DNA from: VXRJ01 sp964636705
GTDB lineage: Bacteria; Acidobacteriota; Vicinamibacteria; Vicinamibacterales; UBA8438
Assembly (NCBI GenBank): GCA_964636705.1
Contig: CAZWUJ010000002.1
Coordinates: 124,001 to 188,000 of the forward strand
Length of the DNA stretch: 64,000 nucleotides
Direction: 5' to 3'
Position numbers and translations under genes: made by a program. The notes under the pieces are model-generated. The model saw only the letters and a list, made by a program, of their open reading frames with translations. It searched no databases and was not told the DNA's origin. Shown piece by piece: positions 1 to 11,368 of this stretch. How positions within the stretch are numbered: the first letter of the stretch is position 1; each line of letters begins with the position of its first letter.

Positions 1-184
1 CCGTTGGCGCAATCAGGGTCTCGCCCGCGAGCGTGACCGTCACTCCGGGCACGGCGAGACCCTGGCTGTCGGTAACGGTCCCCTCGATCTCGGCCAGGAC
101 CTGGGCAGTCGCCGGCGCCGCGAGCAGCCCCGTCAACAACAGAGGGATCGAGCATCGATACAGAAAGTTCGTTGCGCGGAACAC
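1..184 (-). CDS. Exported protein with carboxypeptidase-regulatory-like N-terminus (partial)
   Basis: Only the first 61 codons lie in the window; the gene runs off the left edge. The start is a GTG at 184, chosen because an AAGGAG ribosome site at 193-198 sits 8 nt upstream. Residues 1-27 form a signal peptide (basic start, Leu-rich core, ATA before Q28). The mature part begins with a GTVTDSQG...PGVTVTL pattern, typical of CarboxypepD_reg-like beta-sandwich domains at the N-terminus of TonB-dependent receptor-like or other surface proteins in Acidobacteriota and Bacteroidota. Such proteins act at the outer membrane or in the periplasm. The rest of the protein is unseen, so receptor function is only a guess. 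Confidence 0.65.
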   Translation of the reverse strand, partial: MFRATNFLYRCSIPLLLTGLLAAPATAQVLAEIEGTVTDSQGLAVPGVTVTLAGETLIAPT

Positions 185-251
185 GACAGAGTCTCCTTGC
201 TGAGAATGGGCGGACCTCGTTCGCGGGAAGGCGCCCCAACGAACGGACATT

Positions 252-998
252 CTATTCGTAGGTAAGGCGAGGGAGGCGCCAATGGCCGGCCAGCAAGTGA
301 TCGGTGGCGGTGTCGAGAGCGGCGGCGAAGGCGTTCGGTCGCATCCGCTCCCGAAACGGGGCAAGCGAGTCCGCCGCCTCCCTGCGGAGTCTCGTCATGG
401 TTTCCCCGTCGGCATCGTGGCGGGCAGCTTCGGCCAGCCCCTGGTCGAGCGCGGCAAGGCGTTCGATCAGATTGCGGCGAACCGCGCCACGAAGCGCCCC
501 GGCGGTGGGGCGCGCCTCGCCGACCACCATCCGGGCGCGCGCGATCGCCTGATCGAGCGCCGGCGCAGGCTGCCCGGAGAGGGGCGACCAGTCCGCGAGC
601 GCGGATCCAAGGCAGTCGAGATGCGCCGACAGGGAACGGCGCCGGCGGCGGGCTCGGTCTCCCGCTTCAGAATGGAAACCTCGCGCGGCCAAATCCGGTG
701 GCGCCCCGCCCTCCTCGGCATCGGCGCCGGCAACGTGGACGGCGCGCTTCCAGCCATCGAAGAGGGTCAGAACGTCCGCTTCGCAGAACTCGACGCGGAC
801 CGGATGGCGGCGCGGACCCCGACCGTAGTAGCGAGCATAGCGTTGATCGATGCCGCGGCGCACAACGCTCAACGGAATGCCTGCCTCGGCCCAGGCGCAA
901 ACCATCTCGAAGGCGGGACCGACGATCCGGATCAGGTGGCCGTCGTTCTTTCGGCAGAGGTACGCCTCGACCGCACGGCAGTATTCTCCCGCGTCCAT
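252..998 (-). CDS. Conserved hypothetical protein downstream of coaX
   Basis: A 248-residue protein I do not recognise. The ATG at 998 overlaps the coaX stop by one base (TGATG); a GTG one codon upstream at 1001 is also possible. The N-terminal half has an amphipathic pattern (EAYLCRKNDGHLIRIVG, then an AEAGIPLSVVRRGIDQRY segment). A central RRRRR run and a helical, Arg/Ala-rich C-terminal half follow. There is no signal peptide or membrane segment. It is the last gene of the valS-nadC-birA-coaX run, so it is probably co-transcribed. The basic stretches and helix content would fit nucleic-acid or protein binding, but nothing specific supports a function. Confidence 0.75.
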   Translation of the reverse strand: MDAGEYCRAVEAYLCRKNDGHLIRIVGPAFEMVCAWAEAGIPLSVVRRGIDQRYARYYGRGPRRHPVRVEFCEADVLTLFDGWKRAVHVAGADAEEGGAPPDLAARGFHSEAGDRARRRRRSLSAHLDCLGSALADWSPLSGQPAPALDQAIARARMVVGEARPTAGALRGAVRRNLIERLAALDQGLAEAARHDADGETMTRLRREAADSLAPFRERMRPNAFAAALDTATDHLLAGHWRLPRLTYE

Positions 999-1798
999 CA
1001 CGCACCCACGCCCCGGTTCTGTTCCCAGACGTATCGGAGGCCGACCAGGGTCAGGTCCGGCTCGACCGCGTCGATCACCGTCGTTTCGTCAGCGACTGCC
1101 CCGGCAAGACCTCCGGTGCCGACGCAGATCGGTGTCGCTCCATCTCCCAACGCGTCACGCAGCCGCCCCACGATACCCTCCACCATCGCGACGTAGCCGT
1201 AGAACAGACCGGACTGCATGGAAGCCACCGTGGTGCGGCCGATTATCTCCGCCGGTTTCCGAACGTCGACCCGCGGGAGCCGCGCGGCCCGCTGAAACAA
1301 CGCGTCGGCCGATATCTCGACACCGGGACAGATCACGCCGCCGAGGTATTCACTGGCGGCGGAAATAACGTCGAACGTCGTTGCGGTGCCGAAGTCGACA
1401 ACAATGACGGGACGGACCGCGCCGTCCGGGGATCGCGCGTACCGGCGGACCGCCGCGACCGCGTTCACCAGACGGTCTGCTCCGACGTCGGACGGCTGTT
1501 CGTAGCCGATCGGCAGACCGGCGTTCTCGGCGCCAGCAACGAGAATCGGCCGGCCGATTCGCCGCGCCACCATCTCGGTGACCGTATGGGTCAGGACGGG
1601 AACCACCGAGGCAAGAGCGATCCCCTCGATCCGTTGCGGGTCGATTCCATGTTCCGCAAGCAGGCGACTCATCAACACCCAGAGTTCGTCTTCGGTTCGG
1701 GCGGGAAGCGTCGTCAGGCGCCAGCTCACCTTGAGAGTCGCGCCTTCGAAGATGCCGAGGACGACGTTCGTGTTGCCGACGTCTATGGCGAGCAGCAT
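998..1798 (-). CDS. coaX: Type III pantothenate kinase
   Basis: Phosphorylates pantothenate, the first step of coenzyme A synthesis, in the cytoplasm. The 266-residue protein starts MLLAIDVGNTN; the phosphate-binding D6-N11 motif is the family's N-terminal signature and fixes the start at ATG 1798. An earlier in-frame start would overlap birA and add 21 unrelated residues. Further ASKHA-fold motifs are GADR at 106-109 (catalytic Asp108), DFGTATT at 135-141 and GGVICPGV at 153-160. Length is normal for CoaX. It lies 4 nt after birA and shares the TGATG junction with the unknown gene after it. The birA-coaX pairing is common in many phyla, sometimes as a fusion. Confidence 0.95.
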   Translation of the reverse strand: MLLAIDVGNTNVVLGIFEGATLKVSWRLTTLPARTEDELWVLMSRLLAEHGIDPQRIEGIALASVVPVLTHTVTEMVARRIGRPILVAGAENAGLPIGYEQPSDVGADRLVNAVAAVRRYARSPDGAVRPVIVVDFGTATTFDVISAASEYLGGVICPGVEISADALFQRAARLPRVDVRKPAEIIGRTTVASMQSGLFYGYVAMVEGIVGRLRDALGDGATPICVGTGGLAGAVADETTVIDAVEPDLTLVGLRYVWEQNRGVGA

Positions 1799-1802
1799 TC
1801 CG

Positions 1803-2618
1803 TTACCTATCCCGGCGACCCCACCGAAGTTCGCCGCCGACGATTCGCTCGGTGGCGCCATCCGTGTCCACCAGAAGGGCGCCCGTCCCGTCGATGCCGG
1901 CGGTCAGGCCGCGGTGGCTGGTCCCCGCGCCGTCGTCCCACGCCACCGGAGCCCCGACGCTGCTGGGCGACAGTTCACGCCACCGGTTGATCAAGTCCGT
2001 GGCGCCGTCGCGGGCGACACGCTCTCGCCAGTCGGCAAGCCGCGCAAGGAGCGCGGCGCAGAGTCCGGCCTGATCGACCGGCGCGCCGAGGCACTGATTG
2101 AGCGAGGCGGCAGTACCGGCGAGGTCGGGCGGAAACCCCGCGTTGCCGACGTTGATCCCGATACCGACGACCGCTCCTGCGCCGGCGCCCCGAGGAAACA
2201 TCTCGCACAGAATGCCGGCCACCTTACGCCAGTTGCTGGCGCTGCGCGGCGCCGCCACGAGATCGTTCGGCCACTTCAGATCCACGGCGACTCCCGTCGT
2301 TTCACGGATGGCCTCGGCAGCGGCAACGCCGGCCAGCAATGTGACGACCGGCGGCTGCCTGCCGCGCAGGATGACGGAGAGATAGAGGCCAACGCCTTCC
2401 GGGGAATGCCATCTGCGTCCTCGCCGCCCCCGGCCACCGGTCTGGCGCCCCGCGACGACAGCCGTCCCGTCGGGCGCGCCGGAAGCGGCAAGCTGCGCGG
2501 CGGCGTCGTTGGTCGAGACGAGAACCGGGTGGTAGTGGATGGGCGAGGCGTTCGCCTTCGGGTGGGCGGCCAGAGCCGCCGCGAGTGCGGGTGGCAGCAA
2601 GGGTGCCGGATCGGTCAT
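1803..2618 (-). CDS. birA: Biotin--[acetyl-CoA-carboxylase] ligase, monofunctional
   Basis: Activates biotin with ATP and attaches it to the carrier lysine of carboxylases. The 271-residue protein carries STN at 35-37, the glycine/arginine-rich biotinyl-AMP loop GRGRRGR at 62-68, a KWPNDL motif and a VVGIGINV segment, all hallmarks of class II aaRS-like biotin ligases. There is no N-terminal winged helix, so it should not act as a biotin-operon repressor. Its start overlaps the nadC stop by 4 nt (ATGA type), which implies translational coupling. Confidence 0.94.
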   Translation of the reverse strand: MTDPAPLLPPALAAALAAHPKANASPIHYHPVLVSTNDAAAQLAASGAPDGTAVVAGRQTGGRGRRGRRWHSPEGVGLYLSVILRGRQPPVVTLLAGVAAAEAIRETTGVAVDLKWPNDLVAAPRSASNWRKVAGILCEMFPRGAGAGAVVGIGINVGNAGFPPDLAGTAASLNQCLGAPVDQAGLCAALLARLADWRERVARDGATDLINRWRELSPSSVGAPVAWDDGAGTSHRGLTAGIDGTGALLVDTDGATERIVGGELRWGRRDR

Positions 2619-3534
2619 CGGAGGGGCGTCATGTCGAAGCTGAGGTCGGCGGCCGTGACGGAATGCGTCAGCGCTCCCACCGACACGTACGTCGGTCCAA
2701 GCGCTGCCACTTCGGGCAGGCGATCGAGTGTCACGCCACCGGAAACCTCCGTGTCGGCCCTGCCGCGGCAGCGCTCGATCGCTTCGGCAGCTTCGGTTCG
2801 TTCAAGGTTGTCGAGAAGAATGATGTCCGCGCCGGCAGCGAGAGCTTCCTCCACCTCTGCGAGAGTCTGTGCCTCGATCTCGATGCGATTGGCCAGCGGG
2901 CCTGCCCGGGCCGCATCGGCCACCAACCCGTCCGATCGGCTCACGGTACGGACGCGACGAACCGCTTCGGCAACGGAGCCGGCCATGCGGATGTGGTTGT
3001 CCTTGATCAGGATGCCATGGCCCAGTCCGAACCGGTGGTTGGCCCCGCCCCCAACCCGGACTGCATACTTTTCCAGCGTGCGCAGCGTGGGTGTGGTCTT
3101 GCGGGTATCCAGGATGACGCTCCGGCCCGCAGCCGCGTCCACATAGCGGCGCGCCTCGGTCGCGACGCCGGAAAGGTGTTGCAGGAAGTTGAGCGCCGTC
3201 CGTTCGCCACCCAGCAACGCTGCCGCCCGTCCCTCGAGAATCCCCACGATGTCGCCATCCTCGCAACGGTCGCCGTCCGCGCGCCGCGTTTCCGTGACCG
3301 CCACGTGAGGATCGACTTGCCGGAACACTTCCCGGACAACACCCCATCCCGCCACCACGCACGCGCACTTGGCGCGGATGCAGCCACGGGCGCGCAGGTC
3401 GTCGGGCACGATCGCTTCGGTGGTGAGATCGCCGCCTTCGAGGTCCTCGTCGAGCGCGCGGCGAACCAGGTCGCGGTAGTCCGCGGGGACGAGTCGTGTC
3501 CCCGCCGCGCCCACGTCCAGCGCCTCGCCGGCCG

Positions 3535-3538
<4 letters not shown>
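2615..3538 (-). CDS. nadC: Nicotinate-nucleotide diphosphorylase (carboxylating), quinolinate phosphoribosyltransferase
   Basis: Converts quinolinate and PRPP to nicotinate mononucleotide in de novo NAD synthesis. The 307-residue protein shows the N-terminal EDLEGGDLTT motif (31-40), LNFLQHLSGVAT, DTRKTTPTLRTLEKYAV-type substrate-binding residues, GGGANHR with NHR, and C-terminal LDNL and SGGV motifs of the alpha/beta barrel. nadA and nadB are not in the window. It overlaps valS upstream and birA downstream by 4 nt each, so the cofactor genes appear translationally linked to valS. Confidence 0.95.
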
Positions 3539-6230
<2,692 letters not shown>

Positions 6231-6231
<1 letters not shown>

Positions 6232-7100
6232 TATTCGGCGGGCGGACGAACGTTCATGCGGGCCAGCTCCTCGCGCACGATCCGATCGACTGCCTTTGAT
6301 ACCACTCGTTCCGCCATATCCCGGACGAACGCTTTTGTCAGGCGGCGGCGGACACGGCGGGTGAGTTCGCGCTTCAGCGCGTCACCAAGCCCGGAAGGAA
6401 TTGCGGCGGGGGCGGCGACCGACGTCAGCAGGGCCTGGGACCGCGGCGCCAGCTCGTGTTCGGCAGCGAGGAAAGTGGCGAACGCCTGCGCAAGGATTGG
6501 GCGGTGCGCAAGCGCGGTCTGGCTGGTTGGCTCCGAAACCTCGACCGGCTGCGGCTGCGGCGTCGCGAGAATCGGCTCCGGCGCTGGTGCGACGGCGATT
6601 GGCTCCGGTACCGGCTGGACCCTTACCGGCACCGGGTGCGGCGCCGGTGTCGCCGGCGCGGGCAACTCCGCGACGGGTTCCGGATCCGTGCGTTCTGCTT
6701 CGTGCGGTTCCGTCTCGGGCGGCGCTACGTACTCCGGGTCGAGGAGGGTCATCACACGGGTGACCAGATCGCGGGGAACGAAGGGCTTTATCAGGATGTC
6801 CCGGCAACCGGACGCCTTCGCCCGGTCGCGGTCCACCGGTTCGAACGCACCGGCCAGAAGGACGACCGGAGGCGCCGACCCGTCCGCCCCGTCCCCTATA
6901 CGGAACGCGAGATCGTAGCCGTCGGTGCCCGGCAACCGCACGTCCGCCAGGACGACGTCGGGAGCATCGCGTTCGACTGCCGCAATTGCGGCGCTACCGT
7001 CGCCGGCGACGACGACATCGACGTCCTCGCCGTTGAAAGCAAGCTGAACTACCTGTTGAATCGCAGCGCTGTCTTCAGCGAGCAGGAGCTTGTAGCTCAT
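6231..7100 (-). CDS. Receiver-domain protein with proline/alanine-rich linker
   Basis: A 289-residue single-receiver protein. Residues 3-120 form a CheY-like domain with acidic pair E9/D10, phospho-acceptor Asp53 (LADVRLPG) and Lys105 (LIKPF). The position normally Thr/Ser before the beta4-alpha4 loop is Ala83, so the switch may be atypical. A linker rich in Pro, Glu and Ala (about 126-200) leads to a helical, Arg-rich C-terminus (RELTRRVRRRLTKAF...), with no DNA-binding or enzymatic output domain I can recognise. The ATG at 7100 begins MSYKLLLAED; the longer frame would start at TTG 7139 and add 13 unconvincing residues. No sensor kinase is adjacent. It sits between the mutase small subunit and valS. 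Confidence 0.85.
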
Positions 7101-7139
7101 CAATGAACGAGAGTACCGGCAGGCTCGGAGCGGCGTCAA

Positions 7140-7604
7140 TCACTCGGCAACGGGGCGCACCTGCCGGTGGATGAAGTCGATAATGGCCTGCATCGGTGTG
7201 CCGGGCTGGAATACGCCAGCAACGCCCGCTTCCTTCAGGCGAGGAACGTCGGCGTCGGGAATGATGCCGCCAACCACTACGAGCACGTCGTCGAGGCCCC
7301 TTTCTGAAAGCAGCGTAGTAATGCGCGGGCAGACATGGTTGTGGGCGCCGGAGAGGATGGACACGCCGATGACGTCGGCGTCTTCCTGCAGGGCCGTCTC
7401 CACGATTTGTTCCGGGGTCTGCCGGAGGCCCGTATAGATGACCTCCATCCCCGCGTCGCGCAGCGCCCGCGCAATCACCTTCGCGCCGCGATCATGACCG
7501 TCGAGCCCCGGCTTCGCCACGACAACACGAATACGGCGTACGACTCGGGACGGGGCTGCCGGAGGCACCGGCAACGTACCGGGTGGTTCTCGCATTTGAT
7601 CCAT
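7140..7604 (-). CDS. B12-binding small subunit of acyl-CoA mutase
   Basis: A 154-residue cobalamin-binding subunit for the mutase encoded just upstream. The DGHDRG motif at 35-40 carries His37, which replaces dimethylbenzimidazole as lower cobalt ligand (DxHxxG class). The SILSGAHN and VVGGIIP segments complete the flavodoxin-like B12 site. The ATG at 7604 overlaps the large-subunit stop by one base (TGATG), so the subunits are probably made in equal amounts. A separate small subunit is the IcmB arrangement, also seen in archaeal methylmalonyl-CoA mutases. The next gene is 39 nt away. Confidence 0.92.
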   Translation of the reverse strand: MDQMREPPGTLPVPPAAPSRVVRRIRVVVAKPGLDGHDRGAKVIARALRDAGMEVIYTGLRQTPEQIVETALQEDADVIGVSILSGAHNHVCPRITTLLSERGLDDVLVVVGGIIPDADVPRLKEAGVAGVFQPGTPMQAIIDFIHRQVRPVAE

Positions 7605-9175
7605 CAGATCTGCGGAGTCTCCTCCCACTCGCCCCAGACGTCGCGCAGTGCGTCGCACAACTCACCAAGCGTCGCCTCCGCGCGAACCGCGCGGATCAGT
7701 GGCGGCATCAGGTTTCCGGTTCCTTCGGCGATCCGCCGCAGGTCATCGAGCGCCCCCTCGCACTCCGCTCGATCCCGGCGCGCGCGCATCTTCGCCAAGG
7801 CCTCCAACTGCGCTGCCGCTACCGATTCATCAATGTAGAGCGTGTCAACCGCTGCCTGCTCGTCCGCCCCGACATGGGAGTTGACACCGACCACTTCCGC
7901 CCCGCCCGTCTCGATGGCCTGTTGTGCCGCGTACGCGCTGTTGGCGACCTCCTGCTGGGGGTATCCCTGCTCGATTGCCGCCACCATGCCGCCCCGCGCG
8001 TCAATCTTGTCGAAGTAGTCACGCGCGCCCGCTTCGAGATCGCGGGTCAGGGACTCTACCCAATACGATCCGCCGAGCGGATCGACCACCTCGGTGACGC
8101 CGCTCTCGTGCGCGATGATCTGCTGCGTCCGGAGCGCGAGCAGCGCCGCTTCCTTCGTCGGCAGCGCGAGAGCCTCGTCGAGCGCATTGGTGTGCAACGA
8201 GTTGGCGCCACCTAGCACCGCCGCCATGGCCTGCAGGGCGGTTCGGACCACGTTGTTGTACGGCTGCTGCGCGGTAAGCGATACTCCTGCCGTCTGCGCG
8301 TGAAACCGGAGCTTCCAGGAACGTTCGCTCCGGGCGTGATAGCGGTGGCGCATCACCGTCGCCCACAACCTGCGCGCCGCGCGATACTTCGCGATCTCCT
8401 CGAAGAAGTCGTTGTGTGCGTTGAAGAAGAAGGAAATGCGCGGTACGAACGAATCTACGTCCAGCCCGGCGTCGATGCCGTACTGCACGTACTCCATCCC
8501 GTCCCGCAACGTGAATGCCAACTCCTGCAGCGCGGTCGCACCCGCCTCGCGGATGTGATAGCCGCTGACCGAGATGGTGTTCCAGCGCGGCGCCTCCCTG
8601 GCGCAGAAAGCGAAGATGTCCGTTACCAGGCGCATCGACGGACGCGGCGGATAGATGTACTCCTTCTGCGCGATGTACTCCTTGAGAATGTCGTTCTGAA
8701 GCGTTCCCGAGAGCTTCGACCAGGCAACGCCCTGGCGCTCGGCCGCCACCAGGTACATCGCAAAGATCATCGCGGCCGGGCTGTTGATGGTCATGGAAGT
8801 GGTCACCCGATCAAGCGGGATGCCCTTGAACAGACGCATCATGTCGGCGAGCGACGCGATACTCACTCCGCACTTCCCCACTTCCCCTTCCGAGAGCGGG
8901 TGGTCCGGGTCCCTTCCCATCAGCGTCGGGAGATCGAACGCGACACTCAATCCGTGACCACCGGCGTCGAGCAGATCGCGATAGCGCCGGTTGGTCGCCT
9001 CGGGCGTGCCGAAGCCGGCAAACTGGCGCATGGTCCACAGCTTGCCGCCGTAGCCGCTCTCGTGGATGCCGCGGGTATAGGGAAACCGTCCGGGATCGCT
9101 GAGGTCGCGAGCGTAGTCGAGGCCCGCGAGATCCGCTGCCGTCGCAGCCGGGGCCGGCTTCTCCGCCGTGGACAT
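7604..9175 (-). CDS. Acyl-CoA mutase large subunit, isobutyryl-CoA mutase type by active-site residues
   Basis: The 523-residue catalytic TIM-barrel subunit of an adenosylcobalamin-dependent mutase, lacking its own B12 domain. The radical-stabilising His207 lies in SGYHIREAG. At the two residues that set substrate choice it has Phe52 (RQF) and Gln170 (YIAQKEY). Aligning on conserved spacing (118 and 37 residues apart), methylmalonyl-CoA mutase has Tyr89 and Arg207 here, while isobutyryl-CoA mutase has Phe80 and Gln198. It therefore probably interconverts isobutyryl-CoA and butyryl-CoA, or a related acyl-CoA lacking a free carboxylate, despite what a generic methylmalonyl-CoA mutase label would imply. 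It follows the VWFA gene by 7 nt. No MeaB/ArgK-type chaperone is in the window. Confidence 0.93.
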   Translation of the reverse strand: MSTAEKPAPAATAADLAGLDYARDLSDPGRFPYTRGIHESGYGGKLWTMRQFAGFGTPEATNRRYRDLLDAGGHGLSVAFDLPTLMGRDPDHPLSEGEVGKCGVSIASLADMMRLFKGIPLDRVTTSMTINSPAAMIFAMYLVAAERQGVAWSKLSGTLQNDILKEYIAQKEYIYPPRPSMRLVTDIFAFCAREAPRWNTISVSGYHIREAGATALQELAFTLRDGMEYVQYGIDAGLDVDSFVPRISFFFNAHNDFFEEIAKYRAARRLWATVMRHRYHARSERSWKLRFHAQTAGVSLTAQQPYNNVVRTALQAMAAVLGGANSLHTNALDEALALPTKEAALLALRTQQIIAHESGVTEVVDPLGGSYWVESLTRDLEAGARDYFDKIDARGGMVAAIEQGYPQQEVANSAYAAQQAIETGGAEVVGVNSHVGADEQAAVDTLYIDESVAAAQLEALAKMRARRDRAECEGALDDLRRIAEGTGNLMPPLIRAVRAEATLGELCDALRDVWGEWEETPQI

Positions 9176-9182
9176 CGCCGGC

Positions 9183-11345
9183 TCAGGCCTCGAGCCGGAA
9201 CGCGGCGAGATGTGTCGTCTCTCCGTCGCCGTACGTCGCCGTCAATTCGATCAGGTACTCACCGGGTGGCAGGAACGGCAACGCCACGGACACCTGGAAC
9301 CAGTTCGGCTCGCCGGGAGACGCCGCGTCGCTCCGACCGCCCGACGGTGGCTCGGAGCCGGCAACCGCCGCGCCGGGCTGCGTTACCTCCAGCGGCACGA
9401 TCGGTTCTCCGGCCCGGTTCACGAGGCTGGCTTCCACCTGAGGAACCCCGGCTCCCGGCGCGTACGCCTGGAAGCGCACCAGCATCCGTTCCGTCCGCCG
9501 GAAACTTCGGGACACCGTCGGCGGCACCGTCCAGTCATCGACCAGCGACCGGTACTCCAGCTCGTTGCGTGCCCGAACGAAGACCGGCGTGCTGAGTACC
9601 ACCTCCGGGCTGGTGTAGTCCGGCACTTCCATCTCGATCCGGTCCCGGTCGAGCACCTCGCCGGCCGATCCTTCGATCGCGAGGCCGATCTGCACCTCGC
9701 CCGGGTCCACCTCGAAGGTGGCCCAGTTGCGGTCGCCAGCTCCCTCCTCCGGTATCCGGCCGCGGAAGTAGGCGCCGCCATCACCCATCGCGGTGAGCAG
9801 GACGGTGGATGCTTCGTCGCGCCGCCCTCTCCCGTCGACCGGCTCCCAGACGAAGGTCACCAGCGTCTTCCCCTCGCCGCCACTCCTCGACGTGCCGAAC
9901 CAAGTGCGGACGAGACGGCCGCGGCGCGGCTCGGCCAACTGATCCAGGGCGATGTCGACCGCCCGCGGCGGCTCGTTGACGGCCGTTCGCTCCGCCCGCT
10001 CCACGTCTCGCTCGGTGACCGCCCAGTAACCGGGCCGCGCACGCACCCTCAGGGATGGATTGCTGACGCGCACCTCTATCTCGTGGTACTCCCCGTCGGT
10101 GGGCGCGGCGTTCGAGTTGTAACCCAGCAGGTAGTAGCCGCTCGCGTCGACCAGCATCTGCTCCAGGCCCGGGCGCAGATCGTTCTGGTTGACGATGGCC
10201 CGGCCGCCGCTCTCTTCCGCCAGGATGCGCAGGGTGTCCTGCGTCCTCCGCAGCGCCCGTTGATCGGTGGCAAAGCTGACGGTCGGATCCTCGATGTCGA
10301 ACTCGAAGGCGGCAAGACCACGCGGATCGACGGTGTAGATGGACGTATTGAAGCGGTTCGCGGTCTGGAAGATGTAGCGCAGGTCGACCAGGATCTCGCT
10401 GTTGCGGAAGAACGAGTACGTCTCCTCGTACGGGCTGTCCCCGGCAAAGGGATCGAACCGCGCGGGGTTGACGGCCGGGTCGACGGGCATGTCGGCGTTC
10501 TGGCTTCTCAACTGCGGCGGCACGTAATTGGAGTAGCCCTCGCTCACGAGCAGCACCGACTTCCGTCCCTCGCGCAGGCCACCCAGCCTGATCATCAGTC
10601 CGCGCAACGCGGACAGCGAAACGTCATTGCGTACGCGCTCTACAATCTCCGTCGGGTAGTAGGTATAGCGCGCTTCGTAGTCGTTGCGCGCCTCGTACCG
10701 GTACTTCACTCCCTCGAACTGGCTCACGGCGCGGATGATCGACTCGTGATTCCGCGTCAGAATCACCTCTTCGAGCGGCATCAGCGGATACATCACGCCG
10801 ACCAGATCGGTCGGGATCAAGTCGTTCTCGATGAAATCGACCAGCATCTGGCGGGCACGCATGCTGTTGCCGAGGCGAACGTGGTAGTCGTCGAGGAAGA
10901 TGACGAAGACCCTGACGTCCGGCTGGGACGCCGCAAGCTCCTGGTCCGAGCGCGTAACTCCGACCCGGGTCTGTGGTCCGCTCGCACGAGCCGCCACCGT
11001 GTCGATCTCGACCACCTGGAAAGAGTCGACCTCCTGCCTGACTCCATCCTCGTACACCTCGAAGTCGTCCTGCGTCAGGTCGAAGACCGGCGTGCCATCC
11101 TCGTCGGTGACATAGGCATCGACCCGGATATAGTTGACGCCGCTCCGAAAAATGATCGGCTGGCCGTCGTCTGCCGGTTCGACGGTGATCCCGGGCGTGT
11201 CAGTCGGCGAGGCCGGAACGTCCTGGGGTTCGGCCGGGTCGGGCTCCGTGGCCGGCTCCTGACGCTGCTGCCACGCCGCCCCGCCGGTGGCGAGCACGAG
11301 TGCCAGCCCGAACGCGACGCCGGCGGCGATCCAGCGTCTGGTCAT
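9183..11345 (-). CDS. Exported VWFA-domain protein of acidobacterial type
   Basis: A 720-residue secreted protein. Residues 1-24 form a signal peptide (MTRRW start at ATG 11345, Leu/Ala core). An acidic Pro/Glu linker follows. Next comes a beta-rich segment with YVTDEDGTPVFDL...FEVYEDGV and a von Willebrand A-like domain (FVIFLDDYHV, SVLLVSEGYS, GGRAIVNQNDL, GYYLLGY). This layout matches the VWFA-related family described from Acidobacteria. The C-terminal third looks like beta-sandwich domains ending HLAAFRLEA. The metal site is not a clean DxSxS, since DDYHV stands in its place. The role is unknown, probably envelope protein-protein binding. Only 23 nt separate its start from the divergent acyl-CoA dehydrogenase. 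Confidence 0.88.
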   Translation of the reverse strand: MTRRWIAAGVAFGLALVLATGGAAWQQRQEPATEPDPAEPQDVPASPTDTPGITVEPADDGQPIIFRSGVNYIRVDAYVTDEDGTPVFDLTQDDFEVYEDGVRQEVDSFQVVEIDTVAARASGPQTRVGVTRSDQELAASQPDVRVFVIFLDDYHVRLGNSMRARQMLVDFIENDLIPTDLVGVMYPLMPLEEVILTRNHESIIRAVSQFEGVKYRYEARNDYEARYTYYPTEIVERVRNDVSLSALRGLMIRLGGLREGRKSVLLVSEGYSNYVPPQLRSQNADMPVDPAVNPARFDPFAGDSPYEETYSFFRNSEILVDLRYIFQTANRFNTSIYTVDPRGLAAFEFDIEDPTVSFATDQRALRRTQDTLRILAEESGGRAIVNQNDLRPGLEQMLVDASGYYLLGYNSNAAPTDGEYHEIEVRVSNPSLRVRARPGYWAVTERDVERAERTAVNEPPRAVDIALDQLAEPRRGRLVRTWFGTSRSGGEGKTLVTFVWEPVDGRGRRDEASTVLLTAMGDGGAYFRGRIPEEGAGDRNWATFEVDPGEVQIGLAIEGSAGEVLDRDRIEMEVPDYTSPEVVLSTPVFVRARNELEYRSLVDDWTVPPTVSRSFRRTERMLVRFQAYAPGAGVPQVEASLVNRAGEPIVPLEVTQPGAAVAGSEPPSGGRSDAASPGEPNWFQVSVALPFLPPGEYLIELTATYGDGETTHLAAFRLEA

Positions 11346-11368
11346 TGGCTCAATGTTACCATCGCGCC

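Noticed and set aside
7604..9175. Plain methylmalonyl-CoA mutase assignment
   Set aside because: The substrate-defining residues are Phe52 and Gln170 instead of Tyr and Arg, so this label is probably wrong for the substrate.
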